DNA from: CAVREM01 sp963728825
Lineage (GTDB): Bacteria > Acidobacteriota > Vicinamibacteria > Vicinamibacterales > CAVVIG01
Assembly (NCBI GenBank): GCA_963728825.1
Contig: CAVSLA010000001.1
Coordinates: forward strand, 372,001-436,000
Reading direction: 5' to 3'
Length of the DNA stretch: 64,000 bases
The notes below the pieces were generated by a model. The model was not told the origin of the DNA. It did no database searches and saw only the letters and a list, made by a program, of their open reading frames with translations. The position numbers and the translations under genes were made by a program. Below, in pieces: positions 30,882 through 40,054 of this stretch. The stretch's first letter is position 1. Every line of letters starts with the position of its first letter.

Positions 30882-32734
30882 CGAGGCCGGTCCGCGGCGA
30901 CTCATCGCTCCTTTTCTGGACGCTGTCGTTTCTCCGGCCCTACCGCGGCCGCGCGGTGGTGCTGTCGCTCCTGCTGCTGGCGCAGATCGGGCTCGGCGCG
31001 CTGCAACCCTGGCCGCTCAAGCTGATCATCGACAATGTCCTCAACAACGCCGAGCAGCCGTTTTCGGAACCGTTGCGCTCGTGGCTCGGCGTCGCCACTG
31101 GCAGCAACCTGGTGGCGATTCTGGTCGTGATCGTCATCGGCGGCGTCGTGCTGCAGATCGTCAACCACTTCGTCACCGCGCACGCCACGCAGCTGCAGGT
31201 CGACACCGGGCAGCGCATGGTCTACGACCTCCGAGCGGTGCTGTTCGAGCACCTGCAGGCGCTCGGGCTCCAGCACCACATCACGACCAACACCGGCGAC
31301 GCGGTCTACCGCATCGACGTCGATTCGTATTCGATCGAGAACCTGGTGATGAGCGGCCTCTTCCCGCTGGCGACCTCGCTCGTCACGCTGGTCGTGATGT
31401 TCGCGATTCTGCTCAGACTCGATATGACGGTGGCGCTCCTGTCGCTGGCGATCGTGCCGTTCCTGCTGCTGTGCCTGCGGTCGTACACCCGCACCGTCGC
31501 CACGCAAATGGAACGGGTCAAGGAGCTCGAGTCGAAGCTGATTGAAAGGCTCTATGAGGTGTTCTCCGCCATTCGCCTGGTAAAGAGCTTCGCGCGGGAG
31601 CAGCACGAAACGCGGCGCTACGCGGGCTTCGGCCACCAGGTCATGACCGCTCGGATCGCGATTACCTGGAAAGAATCGCTGTTCTGGGTCGTCGTCTCGA
31701 CGATCACGATTCTCGGTACCGCGCTGGTGCTGATCGTCGGCGGTTTGCAGGTCCTGCGCGGTCAGATGACGGTCGGCGAGCTGACGGTGGCGATCGCGTA
31801 TCTCGGAGCGGTCTACGGCCCGCTCTCGACGATCGCCCACACCGCCGGCACGCTGCAGGGCGCCATCGCCGGAGCGAAACGGGTCCGCACCGTGCTGGCG
31901 CTGGTGCCGGAAACGGTCGACGCACCGGGAGCGATCGAGGTCGAGGACGTGAAAGGTGACGTCGCATTCGACAAGGTGTCGTTCGTGTATCCCGACGGCA
32001 CCAAGGTGTTGGACGACATCAGCTTTACGGCACGGCCGGGCGAGATGGTGGCACTGGTCGGCCTGACTGGGGCCGGCAAGACCACGCTGGTCAGCCTGAT
32101 CCCGCGGTTCTACGATGCGACCGACGGTCGCGTGCTGGTGGACGGCGTTGACGTCAGACAGTATCGGCTGCGCTCGCTGCGCGAGCGGATCGCGATCGTC
32201 CTGCAGGATCCGGTGCTCTTCGCCGGCACGATTGCCGACAACCTGCGCTACGGCCGGCTCGATGCCACCGACGCGGAGGTCGAAGAGGCGGCCCGCGCCG
32301 CACATGCCCACGAGTTCGTCTCGCACCTGCCGAAGGGCTACGCCACGCCCGTCGCCGAGGCCGGCGGTGGGTTGTCGGGCGGCGAACGGCAACGGCTGAG
32401 CGTCGCCCGCGCCATCCTCAAGAACGCGCCGGTTCTGATCCTCGACGAACCGACCTCGTCGCTGGATGCGATCTCCGAGGAGATCGTCTTCGCCGCGCTG
32501 CGGCGCCTGCGCACCGGCCGGACGACAATCGTCATTGCGCACCGGTTGTCGACGGTCCGCGACGCCGATCGCATTCTGGTGCTCGACGGCGGGCGGATCG
32601 CGGCGCAGGGTGGTCACCAGGAGCTGCTCAAGAGCAGCCAACTCTATCGGCGGATGTGTGCGCGGCTGTCGGTCGGCCGCTCGCTCGACGAGCCGGAAAG
32701 CGTCGACGAGTTGATCGAAGCGGCGCGGGAGTGA
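30878..32734 (+). CDS. ABC exporter, MsbA/LipA-type half transporter
   Basis: 618 residues, membrane and ATPase domains fused; works as a homodimer in the inner membrane. Six TM helices in the first ~320 residues (AVVLSLLLLAQIGLGAL, NLVAILVVIVIGGVVL, FPLATSLVTLVVMFAILLRL, VALLSLAIVPFLLLCL, LFWVVVSTITILGTALVLIVGGL). ATPase: Walker A LVGLTGAGKTTLV, Q-loop IVLQDPVLFAG, signature LSGGERQRLSVARA, Walker B VLILDEPTSSLD, H-loop VIAHRLST. The ATGA overlap with the glycosyltransferase fusion suggests it exports that product or its lipid carrier. Confidence 0.93.
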   Translation: MTRPVRGDSSLLFWTLSFLRPYRGRAVVLSLLLLAQIGLGALQPWPLKLIIDNVLNNAEQPFSEPLRSWLGVATGSNLVAILVVIVIGGVVLQIVNHFVTAHATQLQVDTGQRMVYDLRAVLFEHLQALGLQHHITTNTGDAVYRIDVDSYSIENLVMSGLFPLATSLVTLVVMFAILLRLDMTVALLSLAIVPFLLLCLRSYTRTVATQMERVKELESKLIERLYEVFSAIRLVKSFAREQHETRRYAGFGHQVMTARIAITWKESLFWVVVSTITILGTALVLIVGGLQVLRGQMTVGELTVAIAYLGAVYGPLSTIAHTAGTLQGAIAGAKRVRTVLALVPETVDAPGAIEVEDVKGDVAFDKVSFVYPDGTKVLDDISFTARPGEMVALVGLTGAGKTTLVSLIPRFYDATDGRVLVDGVDVRQYRLRSLRERIAIVLQDPVLFAGTIADNLRYGRLDATDAEVEEAARAAHAHEFVSHLPKGYATPVAEAGGGLSGGERQRLSVARAILKNAPVLILDEPTSSLDAISEEIVFAALRRLRTGRTTIVIAHRLSTVRDADRILVLDGGRIAAQGGHQELLKSSQLYRRMCARLSVGRSLDEPESVDELIEAARE

Positions 32735-32774
32735 CCGGCACCGCGCGGGACGCGTCGACCGCCGCACGACGGCC

Positions 32775-33894
32775 ATGAAGATCTTGTTCGCGGGAATCAT
32801 CGCCCGCTATCCATTCGGCGGCGTCACCTGGTGTTCGCTGATGTATCTGCTCGGGCTGCGCGCGCTCGGCCACGAGGTCTTCTACATCGAGGACACCGGC
32901 GAGTGCGTCTACGATCCGGTCCAGAACACCCGCTCGACCGATCCGTCTGTACGGGACGTCCTACATCCACGCCGCGCTCGAGCCGTTCGGGCTCGGCGAT
33001 CGCTGGGCGTTCGTCAACTACGACGGCAGCTACCACGGTCGGACCGCCGAACAGGTCCGCCGCTACTGCGCGGACGCTGATCTGTTCCTCAACCTGTCCG
33101 GCGGCTCGTGGTTCTGGCGCGACGAATACGCGCGCATCCCCCGCTCGGCCTTCATCGACTCCGACCCGGCGTTCACGCAGCTCGCGATCGCCAAAGCCGA
33201 GCCCTGGTACGTCGCGTTCTTCGAACGCTTCACCCACCTGTTCACGTTCGGCGCCAACATCGGCACGTCCGCTTCGCCGATTCCGGTCGGTCCGTTCACG
33301 TGGCGCAAGACCTGGCAACCGGTCACGATCGCCGACTGGCAGGCCAGCGAGCCGCCCGGCGAGCGCTTCACCAGCGTCATGACCTGGCAGATCGAAAGCT
33401 TCACGGACGTCGGCGGCAACAAGGATCAGGAGTTTGTCCGCTACCTCGATCTGCCGTCTCGGACGGACCAGGGCTTCGAGCTCGCGATCAACGGACCGCA
33501 GGCGCTGCTGCGCGATCACGGCTGGGCGACCGTCGACGCGATGAGCGTGTCGCGCAGCCTCTGGGACTACCGCGAGTTCATTCATCGATCGAGAGCGGAA
33601 TTCGGCGTTGCCAAGCAGACCTATGTGGCGAACCGAACGGGATGGTTCAGCGATCGGACGGAGTGTTACCTGGCATCAGGCCGTCCGGCGCTGGTTCAGG
33701 ACACCGGCTGGTCCGCGCACCTGCCAGCCGGCGAAGGCCTGCTGTCCTTCTCCACCCCTGACGAGGCGCTCGCCGGCATCGATCGGATCAACAGCAACTA
33801 CCCGGTGCAGGCGCGCCGCGCAGCCGAGATCGCCCGCGAGCACTTCGCGGCGGGACGTGTGCTGGGACGGCTGCTCGACGAGGTGACGGCGTGA
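32775..33894 (+). CDS. Glycosyltransferase-like protein (one frameshift)
   Basis: About 373 residues after joining. N-terminus MKILFAGIIARYPFGGVTWCSLMYLLGLRALGHEVFYIED has the look of the first Rossmann half of a GT-B enzyme. The frame breaks near 32948 and resumes LYGTSYIHAALEPFG, then LFLNLSGGSWFWRDEY. The second half has VDAMSVSRSLWDYREFIHRSRAEFGVAKQTYV, RTGWFSDRTECYLASGRPALVQDTGW and LLSFSTPDEALAGID, typical of GT4-like C-terminal domains. The donor and acceptor are unknown. It lies in the polysaccharide operon and overlaps the next glycosyltransferase (GTGA). Confidence 0.78.
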
Positions 33895-34937
33895 CGCTTC
33901 GTGTGGCCCACGTCGGACCGATCGCGACGAGCATTCCCCCGCCCAAGTCGGGGTCGGTGCAGGAAATGACGTCGCTGCTGACCGAGGGACTCGTCACGCT
34001 CGGACTCGACGTCACGCTGTTCGGCACCGCGGACTCCAGGACCACAGCCAAGCTGCACGCGACGTTCGACCACGGCTACTGGCATGACGAGGACATGTGG
34101 CCCTGGGAGCTCTACGAGATGCTCAATCTCGCGGCAGCCATCGAGCGGGCGCAGGCCTTCGACATCATTCATTACGAGGCGGCCTACTACCCGATGTCGC
34201 TGGCGTTCACGCGGCTGTCGGCGACGCCGATCGTCCAGACGCTGCACCATTCGCCGACCGAAGCGGAGCTGAAGCTGTGGGCACACTATCCGGAAGCCCG
34301 CTACATCGCCATTTCCAACGAACAGGCGCGCATTCTGTCGGGGTTCAACATCGTCGGCACCGTGCTGCACGGCATCGACACCGACCGCTTCACGTTTCGG
34401 GAACAGCCTGATGACTATCTGCTGTTTCTGGGCCGGTTCACCGAAGGCAAGGGCCCGGTTCAAGCGATCGAAGTGGCGCGCCGCGCCGGCATGCGCCTGA
34501 TCCTGGCCGCCGCCGAGGAGCCGTATTATCACGACAACGTCGCACCGCTGGTTGACGGCAGCCGCATTGTCTACTACGGTGAAGCCGACTTCGACGCCAA
34601 AGTGCGGCTGTACGGCGGCGCCCGCGCGCTGCTCTACCCGATTCAGGCGCGCGAGCCGTTCGGGCTCGTGCTCGCTGAGGCGATGGCCTGCGGCACACCG
34701 GTGGCGGCGCTCGATCGCGGAGCGGTTCGCGAGGTGGTCGATCAGGGTGTCACCGGGCTGGTGTTCGACGACCTCGATCAGATGGTGAGCGGCTTGCCGC
34801 GCGTGTTCAGTCTCGATCGAGCGCGCATCCGGGAGCAGGCGGTCGCCCGCTTCGGCGGGGCGCGGATGGCCCGCGAGTACGCCGCGGTATACGAACAGGT
34901 GGTCGCAGCGCATCGTGTCGCAACTGCCAGGCGATAA
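33891..34937 (+). CDS. Glycosyltransferase family 4
   Basis: 348 residues, intact GT-B fold. N-half: VAHVGPIATSIPPPKSGSVQEMTSLLTEGLVTLGLDVTLFGTAD, the glycine-rich acceptor-side loop. C-half: FLGRFTEGKGPVQAIEVARRAGMRLILAA and the E-x7-E signature region EPFGLVLAEAMACGTPVAALDRGAVREVVDQGVTGLVF. Retaining transfer from a nucleotide sugar is expected. Starts with GTG overlapping the previous stop and overlaps the following PIG-L gene by 23 bases. Confidence 0.92.
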   Translation: MTLRVAHVGPIATSIPPPKSGSVQEMTSLLTEGLVTLGLDVTLFGTADSRTTAKLHATFDHGYWHDEDMWPWELYEMLNLAAAIERAQAFDIIHYEAAYYPMSLAFTRLSATPIVQTLHHSPTEAELKLWAHYPEARYIAISNEQARILSGFNIVGTVLHGIDTDRFTFREQPDDYLLFLGRFTEGKGPVQAIEVARRAGMRLILAAAEEPYYHDNVAPLVDGSRIVYYGEADFDAKVRLYGGARALLYPIQAREPFGLVLAEAMACGTPVAALDRGAVREVVDQGVTGLVFDDLDQMVSGLPRVFSLDRARIREQAVARFGGARMAREYAAVYEQVVAAHRVATARR

Positions 34938-35721
34938 CACGACGTGGAAGGGGCGCACGGTGCTGGCCGTGTTCGCTCACCCGGACGACGAATCGCTGGC
35001 CTGTGGCGGCACGCTCGCCCGGCTCGCCGCGGCCGGCGCGCGGGTCGTGCTGGTCTGCGCGTCGCGCGGCGAGCGCGGCTCGGTGTCCGGCCCGGTGCGT
35101 GACGATGCGCTCGGCGCACTGCGCTGCCGCGAAGTGCAGGCGGCCGGTCGCGCCCTCGGCCTCACCACCGTGATTCTGATGGACCACCCCGACGGCGACC
35201 TGCGGTGGGCGCGCGTGGCGGAGCTGCACGCCGACATCATCATGGCGATTCGCAGCTTCAAGCCGGTCGCGGTGATTACCTTCGGCGAAGACGGCCTCTA
35301 CTGGCACCAGGATCACATCGCCATCCACGAACGGACGACCACTGCGGTCCAGACGTTCGGGGCGGCGGGTCCGGCACTCTACTTCGTGACGATGCAGACC
35401 GGCACGATGCGGGCGATCGTCGATGCCGCCACCGCGCGCGGCTGGCAGCCGACCCCGCGGGGCTTCTGGAGCCTGACACCCGACGCCTTCGGACTCCACG
35501 CCGCGGCGCCGACCTTTACCGTCGACGTCGGCGACTGGGTGCCGCAGAAACTGGCGGCGCTGCGCTGCCATCAGACGCAGATGGGCGCCGGCCACCCGTT
35601 CGACGAGATCGCACCGGCGGACGCCCGCCGCTGGCTGGGCGTCGAGCAGTTCCGCCGCGCGGCGGCGTCCGGCGGCGCGCCGGTCCTGGAAATCCTCGGC
35701 CAGAGCCAGGTATTACGCTAA
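34915..35721 (+). CDS. PIG-L family deacetylase
   Basis: 268 residues. Zinc motif AVFAHPDDESLACGGTLARLAAAG (~20-43) with HPDDE; second His in GEDGLYWHQDHIAIHERT (HxxxH-like, ~130). C-terminal LAALRCHQTQM is common in the LmbE/PIG-L family. Deacetylates N-acetylglucosamine-type sugars; no signal peptide, so cytoplasmic. Position right after two glycosyltransferases points to an amino-sugar step in the same pathway. GTG start 34915. Confidence 0.88.
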   Translation: MSQLPGDNTTWKGRTVLAVFAHPDDESLACGGTLARLAAAGARVVLVCASRGERGSVSGPVRDDALGALRCREVQAAGRALGLTTVILMDHPDGDLRWARVAELHADIIMAIRSFKPVAVITFGEDGLYWHQDHIAIHERTTTAVQTFGAAGPALYFVTMQTGTMRAIVDAATARGWQPTPRGFWSLTPDAFGLHAAAPTFTVDVGDWVPQKLAALRCHQTQMGAGHPFDEIAPADARRWLGVEQFRRAAASGGAPVLEILGQSQVLR

Positions 35722-35750
35722 CATACGTAACGGCTACGTGAGTTGACGTA
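35711..35750. promoter_or_regulatory. TACG-rich short repeats before the AAA ATPase
   Basis: The interval contains TTACG, TACGTAA, TACGTGA and GACGTAA in close succession, with outer arms TTACG/CGTAA. It ends at the ATPase start codon. Could be an operator for autoregulation; no -35/-10 pair is clear. Confidence 0.25.
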
Positions 35751-36896
35751 ATGCACAACCCGTTCGTCTACGGCGAAGTAGTGCCGGCCGCGGCGTTCGT
35801 CGACCGGGTGGTCGAGCTGGACCGCCTGATCGGCGACCTTGCCGAAGGCCAGAAGGTCTTCCTGATTTCGCCGCGCCGCTACGGCAAGTCGTCGCTGGTC
35901 CGCCACGCGCTCGCGGCGATGGCGCGCCGCGGCGCGCTGACCGTCGACGTCACCGTCAGCAGCTTCAGCTCGTACGTCGCGTTTCTGGAGGGATACGCCC
36001 GCGCGCTGGTCGCCGCCGAGAGCCGCTGGGACCGGGCGCGCGGCTGGCTGGTCGAGGTGATCCGCTCGACCCGCCCCGAAATCCGCGTCGCCGCCAAGTC
36101 CGATCCACTCGGCAGCCTGACCGTCTCCTTTCCCAACGTCAGATCCGAGCGCGACATCTCGCGGCTCGCCCAGGAGGTGTTCGCGCTGCCGGCGCGGCTC
36201 GCCGAGGCGCGGCGCCGGAAAGTCGTCATCGCGCTCGACGAGTTCCAGGCGATCGCCGGCTTCAACGGCGGCTCGGTCGAGCACGCGATGCGCGCCGCCG
36301 TCCAGCACCAGCGCGACGTCGGCTACGTCTTCGCCGGCTCCGAGCCGAGCTTGATGGAACGGATGATCGGCCCCCGACGGCCGTTCTACAAGGCCGGGCC
36401 GGTGATGCGTCTGGCCAAGATTCCGTCAGAGGAGTTCGCGGCCTTCATCGAAGCGCGTTTCAACCGATCCGGAATCCGCGCCGAGGCCGGGCTCGGCGCC
36501 GCCGTTGTCGAGCTGGCCGGCAACCTGCCCTACGACGTCCAGCGGCTCGCGCACGAGACCTGGGATGACGTGCGGGCCGGCGGACGGCGGCGCGCCACGC
36601 TCGACGATCTGCATCAGGCGCTGCGCCGTCTGCTGACCGAACAGCAGATGATGTTCGAAACGCTCTGGCAGCGTCTGACGCTGCCGCAGCGCGCCGTGCT
36701 GCGCGCGGTCGTTCTCCAGGATGGCCGCGAGTTGCTGGCCGCCGACGTCCGCCAGCGCCATCGACTCGGCGGCGCCTCGACCGTCCAGGCGGCGCTCGGC
36801 GCGCTGCTGCGCGACGACGTCATCGCGCGCGAAGAGGACCGCTACGTCGTGGTCGACTCGTTGCTCAAGGAATGGGTGGCGCGGATGACCTTCTAG
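35751..36896 (+). CDS. Archaeal-type AAA ATPase (ATPase_2 family)
   Basis: 381 residues. Starts MHNPFVYGEVVPAAAFVDRVVELDRL, the usual opening of this family. Walker A is FLISPRRYGKSSLV (~38-51); Walker B VVIALDEFQAIAGF (~160), followed by sensor VGYVFAGSEPSLMERMI. The C-terminal third is a winged-helix-like region (TLPQRAVLRAVVLQDG, STVQAALGALLRDDVI). Stand-alone members are of unknown role; some are linked to DNA or to toxin-like systems. Its TAG shares the CTAG palindrome with the stop of the convergent permease gene (4-base overlap). Confidence 0.88.
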   Translation: MHNPFVYGEVVPAAAFVDRVVELDRLIGDLAEGQKVFLISPRRYGKSSLVRHALAAMARRGALTVDVTVSSFSSYVAFLEGYARALVAAESRWDRARGWLVEVIRSTRPEIRVAAKSDPLGSLTVSFPNVRSERDISRLAQEVFALPARLAEARRRKVVIALDEFQAIAGFNGGSVEHAMRAAVQHQRDVGYVFAGSEPSLMERMIGPRRPFYKAGPVMRLAKIPSEEFAAFIEARFNRSGIRAEAGLGAAVVELAGNLPYDVQRLAHETWDDVRAGGRRRATLDDLHQALRRLLTEQQMMFETLWQRLTLPQRAVLRAVVLQDGRELLAADVRQRHRLGGASTVQAALGALLRDDVIAREEDRYVVVDSLLKEWVARMTF

Positions 36897-38011
36897 GCGA
36901 GGCGCTTCGACGAACGCACGATCGCCAGCAGCAGAATCGACACGCCCCAGGCGGTCAGCGCCAGCGCCTCGGGCCAGAAGGTCTCGAGGCCCACTCCCTT
37001 GAGGAAGATCGACCGCACGATGACCAGAAAGTAGCGCAGCGGAATCACGTAGGTGATCCACTGGATGACGACCGGCATGTTTTCAATCGGAAACACGAAG
37101 CCGGACAGATAGACCATCGGCATCAGAAAGAAGAACGTCGTCGTCATCATCGCCTGCTGTTGGGTGGCGGAGATCGTGGAGATGAACAGGCCCAGGCCGA
37201 GGGTGGTCAGCAGGTAGACCGCGCACATCGCCAGCAGCAGCGGCACGCTGCCGCGCATCGGCACCTCGAACCACAACACCGCCACCGACAGCACCAGCAG
37301 GACTTCGATCATGCCGATCAGCGCGTACGGCAGCAGCTTGCCGACGATCAGCTCCGTTCGGCTGAGCGGCGTGACGTTCAGCTGCTCCAGCGTGCCGATC
37401 TCCTTCTCGCGGACGATGCCCATCGAAGAGAGGTTGGTGGTGACGACCATCAGCAGCAGCGCGATGACGCCTGGAATCATGAAATGGCGGCTCTCGAGCT
37501 GCGGGTTGAACCACACGCGGATCCGCGGATCGATCAGCGCCGCGGCGGGCGCGCCCGGCCGCCGCCGCGCCACGACTTCCGCGCCGAACTGCGCCAGCAG
37601 ACTGCCGGCGTAGGCAACCGCCAGCCCCGCGGAGTTCGCGTCGCTGCCATCGGCGACGATCTGAATCGTCTGCGGCGTGGCATTGTGAAGCCGTTCACCG
37701 AAGCCAGGCGGGATGGTGACCGCCAGCCACGCGCGACCTTCGTCGAGATAGCGGTCGATTTCGGACGGGCTCGACGCCAGCGCAACGATGGTGAAGCTCG
37801 GCGATGCAGCGAACCGCGCCACGACGTCGCGACTCGCCGATGACCGATCGGCGTCGACGATCAGGACCGGTACGTCGCGGACGTCGGTGGTCGCCGCGTA
37901 GGCCAGCAGGAAGAGCTGAATCATCGGCGCGAGAATCACGATGAACAGCAGCCGCGGGTCACGCCGCAGTTCGATCAGCTCCTTCCAGACGAGAAAACGC
38001 GTGCGCCGCAT
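36893..38011 (-). CDS. ABC-2 type permease (YbhR-like)
   Basis: 372 residues. One N-terminal TM (LLFIVILAPMIQLFLLAYAAT), a large extracytoplasmic domain (~45-175), then five C-terminal TM helices (VIALLLMVVTTNLSSMG, LLPYALIGMIEVLLVLSVAVLWF, VPLLLAMCAVYLLTTLGLGLFIST, MTTTFFFLMPMVYLSGFVF, LALTAWGVSILLLAIV), the DrrB/ABC2_membrane_3 topology. The IVREKEIGTLEQLNVTPLSRTELIVGK loop contacts the ATPase. Last gene of the efflux operon. ATG 38011 is preferred (one base after the previous stop); a longer start at 38047 overlaps the upstream gene. Confidence 0.92.
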   Translation of the reverse strand: MRRTRFLVWKELIELRRDPRLLFIVILAPMIQLFLLAYAATTDVRDVPVLIVDADRSSASRDVVARFAASPSFTIVALASSPSEIDRYLDEGRAWLAVTIPPGFGERLHNATPQTIQIVADGSDANSAGLAVAYAGSLLAQFGAEVVARRRPGAPAAALIDPRIRVWFNPQLESRHFMIPGVIALLLMVVTTNLSSMGIVREKEIGTLEQLNVTPLSRTELIVGKLLPYALIGMIEVLLVLSVAVLWFEVPMRGSVPLLLAMCAVYLLTTLGLGLFISTISATQQQAMMTTTFFFLMPMVYLSGFVFPIENMPVVIQWITYVIPLRYFLVIVRSIFLKGVGLETFWPEALALTAWGVSILLLAIVRSSKRLA

Positions 38012-38012
38012 G

Positions 38013-39119
38013 TCAGGTCCACTGCCGGCGGAGCCGGATTGACGCAAAGGTCAGCACGAGGCCCGAATAGACGACGAGCGCCGCCAGATCGGGCCACACC
38101 ACTTCCAGGCCGACGCCTTTCAGCACGATGCCGCGCAGCGCCGTCAGAAAATAGCGCGCCGGGACGATTCGCGTGATCGCCTGGAGGATCTCGGGCATGC
38201 TCGCGATCGGAAAAATGAACCCCGACAGCATCAGGGTGGGCAGGAACGACGCCAGCAGGGCGAGCTGAAACGCGACCTGCTGCGTCTCCGCGACACTCGA
38301 GATCAGCAGCCCGAGCCCGAGCGCGCCGACCAGAAACAGCGACAGAGCGCCGAACAGCACCAGCCACGAGCCGCGCATCGGCAGATCGAACAGCGTCATG
38401 GCGACGAAGACGATGCCGATTGCCGAGGCGAGCGCCAGCACGAAATAGGGAATCGTCTTGCCGAGCACGAAGGCGAATGGCCCGAGCGGCGCCATGCGGA
38501 CCTGTTCGATTGTCCCGCGCTCCTTTTCACGGACGATCGACAGCGCCGTCGACACCACCGCGCTCAACATCGAGATGTAGGCGATCAGCCCGGGCACCAG
38601 AAACAGCGCGCTGCGCAGCTCGGGGTTGTACCAGATGCGCGGTTCGACGGAGAGCGGCGGCACGACGCCGAACGCGATGCCCCGCTTCGCGGTCTCGTTC
38701 TGGACCAGGGTCAGTGCATAGCCCAGTACGGTCGTGGCGGTGTTGGCGTTGTCGCCGTTCAGCAGGATCTGCACCGACACCGGTCGGCCCTGCGCGACGT
38801 CCCGCTGCAGGCCCGGCGGAATGACCAATACCGCCCGCGCCTCGTTCCGATCCATGAGCCGGGCGAGCTCCTGGTCGTCGTCGACGATGGCGACGAGATC
38901 GAAGTAGCCGGAATTGACGAACGCCGAGATCAAGGCGCGGCTGTCGACCGATCGATCTCGATCGTCGACCGCCAGCGGGATGTGGCGGACGTCCCAGTTC
39001 AGGGCGTAGCCGAACAGCAGCAGCACGAACGCCGGAAAGAACAGCAGGATGCCGAGACTGCGGCGATCCCGGACGATCTGATGAAATTCCTTGCGGCCGA
39101 CGGCCAGCGCTTTGCGCAC
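38013..39119 (-). CDS. ABC-2 type permease (YbhS-like)
   Basis: 368 residues, same topology as the next gene: N-terminal TM ILLFFPAFVLLLFGYAL, a large periplasmic domain, and C-terminal helices (LIAYISMLSAVVSTALS, VLALASAIGIVFVAMTL, LVLFGALSLFLVGALGLGLLIS, LALLASFLPTLMLSGFIF, LAALVVYSGLVLTFASI). The coupling loop reads IVREKERGTIEQVRMAPLGPFAFVLGK. The paired permeases probably form a heterodimer, as YbhS/YbhR do. Starts 2 bases from the ATPase stop. Confidence 0.92.
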   Translation of the reverse strand: MRKALAVGRKEFHQIVRDRRSLGILLFFPAFVLLLFGYALNWDVRHIPLAVDDRDRSVDSRALISAFVNSGYFDLVAIVDDDQELARLMDRNEARAVLVIPPGLQRDVAQGRPVSVQILLNGDNANTATTVLGYALTLVQNETAKRGIAFGVVPPLSVEPRIWYNPELRSALFLVPGLIAYISMLSAVVSTALSIVREKERGTIEQVRMAPLGPFAFVLGKTIPYFVLALASAIGIVFVAMTLFDLPMRGSWLVLFGALSLFLVGALGLGLLISSVAETQQVAFQLALLASFLPTLMLSGFIFPIASMPEILQAITRIVPARYFLTALRGIVLKGVGLEVVWPDLAALVVYSGLVLTFASIRLRRQWT

Positions 39120-39121
39120 GA

Positions 39122-40048
39122 TCAGCTCCGCTCGCTCACGACATCCAGGAACACGTCCTCGAGCGAGGGCGCCACCCGGTCGATAGACGTGCCGCCGATC
39201 CCTGCCGCTGCGAGGCGGCGCTGCAAGAGCAGCGGCGCCTGCTCGTCGGCGCGGGTCAGGACGGCATGCACGGCCGTGCCGAACATGCTCGTTTTCTCCA
39301 CTTCCCGCATGTCATCGAGCAACCGCATCGCCTCGACTGGCCGGTCCGAGCGCACCTCGAGAATCGAGCGATCGGCAAACACCCGCTTCAGTTCATCGGT
39401 GGTGCCCAGCGCCGCGAGCCGGCCGGCATGGATGATCGCGATGCGGTGGCAATGCTCGGCTTCGTCGAGATAGTGGGTCGTGACCAGCACGGTCGTGCCA
39501 GCCGCGGACAGCGCGTCGATCAGCTTCCAGAACATGCGGCGCGACACCGGATCGACGCCGCCGGTCGGCTCGTCGAGAAAGACAATGTGCGGCTCGTGGA
39601 GGATGGCGCAGCCAAGCGCCAGCCGTTGCCGCCAGCCGCCTGGCAGATCCGCGGTCAGCATCGGCTCGCGCCCCTGGAGGCCGGCCATCTCGATGACGAA
39701 CTGCCGCCGCTCGTCGAGCTTTCGTCCCTGGAGCCCGTAGACGCCGCCAAAGAAGCGGATGTTCTGATCGACGGTCAGGTCGCGATACAGCGAGAACTTC
39801 TGCGACATGTAGCCGATCCGCCGCTTCACACCCTCCGGGTCGCGGGCCACGTCGATGCCGCCGACAATCGCCGTGCCGGCGGTCGGCTTCAGAAGACCGC
39901 ACAGCATGCGAATCGTCGTCGACTTGCCGGCACCGTTTGCGCCGAGGAATCCGAAGATCTCTCCGGCGCGGACGTCGAAGGAGAGATGGTCCACGGCGGT
40001 GAAATCGCCGAAGCGGCGCGTCAGCCCCGAGACCGTGATGGCATCCAT
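39122..40048 (-). CDS. ABC transporter ATPase (second of two)
   Basis: 308 residues. Walker A GFLGANGAGKSTTIRML, Q-loop GYMSQKFSLYRDLTVDQN, signature DLPGGWRQRLALGCA (LPGGW in place of LSGGQ), Walker B IVFLDEPTGGVDPVSRR, H-loop LVTTHYLDEAEHC. The C-terminal ~70 residues form the regulatory tail common in drug-export ATPases. In E. coli YbhF both ATPase units are in one chain; here they are separate genes flanking tolC. Confidence 0.93.
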   Translation of the reverse strand: MDAITVSGLTRRFGDFTAVDHLSFDVRAGEIFGFLGANGAGKSTTIRMLCGLLKPTAGTAIVGGIDVARDPEGVKRRIGYMSQKFSLYRDLTVDQNIRFFGGVYGLQGRKLDERRQFVIEMAGLQGREPMLTADLPGGWRQRLALGCAILHEPHIVFLDEPTGGVDPVSRRMFWKLIDALSAAGTTVLVTTHYLDEAEHCHRIAIIHAGRLAALGTTDELKRVFADRSILEVRSDRPVEAMRLLDDMREVEKTSMFGTAVHAVLTRADEQAPLLLQRRLAAAGIGGTSIDRVAPSLEDVFLDVVSERS

Positions 40049-40054
40049 GACGCG

